Source of the DNA: Streptomyces eurocidicus
GTDB lineage: Bacteria > Actinomycetota > Actinomycetes > Streptomycetales > Streptomycetaceae
Direction: 5' to 3'
Assembly: GCF_002891295.1 (NCBI RefSeq)
Contig: NZ_LGUI01000008.1
Location: forward strand, 186,001 to 250,000
DNA length: 64,000 bases
The number at the start of each line of letters is the position of its first letter. Within the stretch, counting starts at the first letter, position 1. The notes beneath the pieces were generated by a model. The model was given only the letters and a program-made list of their open reading frames with translations. It had not been told where the DNA came from and did no database searches. This document shows, piece after piece, positions 62,957 to 64,000 of this stretch. A program made the translations under genes and the position numbers.

Positions 62957-64000
62957 GTGGACGCCGCGCTGAGCGAGGAGCAGGAGAGGATCCGGCGCAC
63001 CCTGCGTGACGTGCTGCGGGAACGCTGCGGCCCGGGCGAGGTCAGAGCCGCGGTCCGCACCGAGGCCGGTTACGACGAGGAACTGTGGCGCCGGCTCGCC
63101 GGCCGGGTCGGGCTGGCGGGGCTGGCCGTGCCGGCCCGCTACGGCGGCGCCGGCTGCGGCCCCACGGAGCTGGCGCTGGCCTGCGAGGAGACCGGCCGGG
63201 TGCTGCTGCCGTCCCCGCTGCTGGGCACCGCCGGCCTGGTGGCTCCCCTGATCGTCGCGCTGGGCACGGAGGCGCAGCGCGCGGAGCTGCTGCCGCGGCT
63301 CGCCGCCGGTGAGCTGACGGGCGCCTTCGCCGTGCCGGCCGGGGCGCTGCCCGCCGCCCTGGGACTGACGGCGCCCAATGACGGGGACTGGTCCGGCGGC
63401 GGGCGCGCCGGTGGTGTGCAGGCCCGGCCGGCCCCGACCGGGCCGGGCTGGCGGCTCTACGGGGAGGCGTCCCAGGTACTCGGCGGGCACAGCGCCGATC
63501 TGCTGCTGGTGGCCGCCCGCACCGGAGGCTACGCGCGCGGCCGGACGCTGCTGTTCGTCCTGCGCCCCACGGGAGCGCGCGGTGTGACCCGGGCCCGGCT
63601 GACCGCCCTGGACGAGACCCGCCCGCAGGCCCGCGTCCAGCTGCGGGACACGGAGGCCGCCCTCCTGGGAGACGCGGAGGCCGACGTGCCGGACGCGCTG
63701 GCGCGGCTCGGCCGGTGCGTGGCCGCCGTGCTCGCCGCGGAGGCGGTCGGCGCGGCGGACCGGGCGCTGGAGCGGACGGTCGCCCACGCGTGCACCCGGG
63801 AGCAGTTCGGCAGACCGATCGGGTCGTTCCAGGCGGTCAAGCACCGGCTGGCCGATCTGTACGTGGCGGTGCAGGCGGCGCGTTCGGCCGCGTACTACGC
63901 GGCCTGGGCGGTAGGCGGGGGCGCCACGGACGACGGCACGGCGGGCGGGCTCGCGCTCGCGCAGGCCCTGGAGGCGCTGCGCAAGGTCGCGGGCGAGGCC
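62957..64000 (+). CDS. Acyl-CoA dehydrogenase, 3' end beyond the window
   Basis: The GTG at 62957, six bases after TGGGAGG, opens a frame of 348 codons that is still open at the window end. VDAALSEEQERIRRTLRDVL is the usual FadE N-terminal helix; ARYGGAGCGPTELALACEETGRVLLPSP and CTREQFGRPIGSFQAVKHRLADLYV follow. The middle beta-barrel lacks the SEPxAGSD motif, as in smaller or partner FadE subunits. It is divergent from the thiolase-like gene with an operator in front of each, so it belongs to the same regulon. Its likely partner subunit would be encoded downstream of the window. Confidence 0.9.
   Translation, partial: MDAALSEEQERIRRTLRDVLRERCGPGEVRAAVRTEAGYDEELWRRLAGRVGLAGLAVPARYGGAGCGPTELALACEETGRVLLPSPLLGTAGLVAPLIVALGTEAQRAELLPRLAAGELTGAFAVPAGALPAALGLTAPNDGDWSGGGRAGGVQARPAPTGPGWRLYGEASQVLGGHSADLLLVAARTGGYARGRTLLFVLRPTGARGVTRARLTALDETRPQARVQLRDTEAALLGDAEADVPDALARLGRCVAAVLAAEAVGAADRALERTVAHACTREQFGRPIGSFQAVKHRLADLYVAVQAARSAAYYAAWAVGGGATDDGTAGGLALAQALEALRKVAGEA

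Overview
This window is chromosomal DNA of a Streptomyces or a very close relative. The evidence is the very high GC content with GC-rich third codon positions, the adjacent developmental regulators whiD and bldM, an ShbA-type sigma factor gene beside guaB, a groES-groEL1 operon with two CIRCE operators, and the alr-tsaE-tsaB-rimI-tsaD order. From memory this matches the S. coelicolor core around SCO4745-SCO4777; I could not align it.

Positions 1-8.3 kb look accessory. Two tandem XRE-TPR regulators (the first cut by the window edge) are followed by a tightly overlapping operon: a 53-residue peptide, an RsbW-like ATPase, and a PIMT-like methyltransferase resembling TgmC of ATP-grasp RiPP systems. 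Next come a MerR regulator, a large trypsin-NACHT fusion protein (a candidate anti-phage STAND protein), and a 25-codon remnant of an antitoxin gene that still has a palindromic operator.

Positions 8.3-41.4 kb are core. They carry nnr, alr, an alpha/beta hydrolase, the t6A genes tsaE, tsaB and tsaD with rimI, a small gene behind an iron-box-like palindrome, a degenerate YkuD-fold protein, a THUMP-like methyltransferase and a polysaccharide deacetylase. Then come groES-groEL1, an SDR, a MOSC protein, a LysR regulator, whiD, bldM (behind a perfect sigma-BldN promoter), shbA, guaB and guaB3. The block ends with an MreB paralogue, a nucleotide-sugar dehydrogenase lacking its catalytic Cys, glpD, a serine hydrolase, a Ser/Thr kinase and a pseudokinase.

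Positions 41.4-64 kb form an acyl-CoA catabolic region: AMP- and ADP-forming acyl-CoA ligases, four acyl-CoA dehydrogenases, an enoyl-CoA hydratase, an SDR, aldehyde and alcohol dehydrogenases, a cyclase-family hydrolase, an amidohydrolase, a flavin reductase, and a thiolase-like plus DUF35 pair. Eight copies of one inverted repeat (TGACG-N3-CGTCA and close variants) lie in front of most of these genes and point to one regulon, probably under a TetR-type repressor not encoded in the window. The gene set resembles steroid or isoprenoid side-chain degradation, but the substrate is not known.

Three genes (the hydrolase leader, rimI and the pseudokinase) are each broken by an apparent one-base indel in a G run. 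Correcting each one restores a normal protein, so sequencing error or recent mutation is likely. I found no tRNA, rRNA, CRISPR array or intact insertion sequence.
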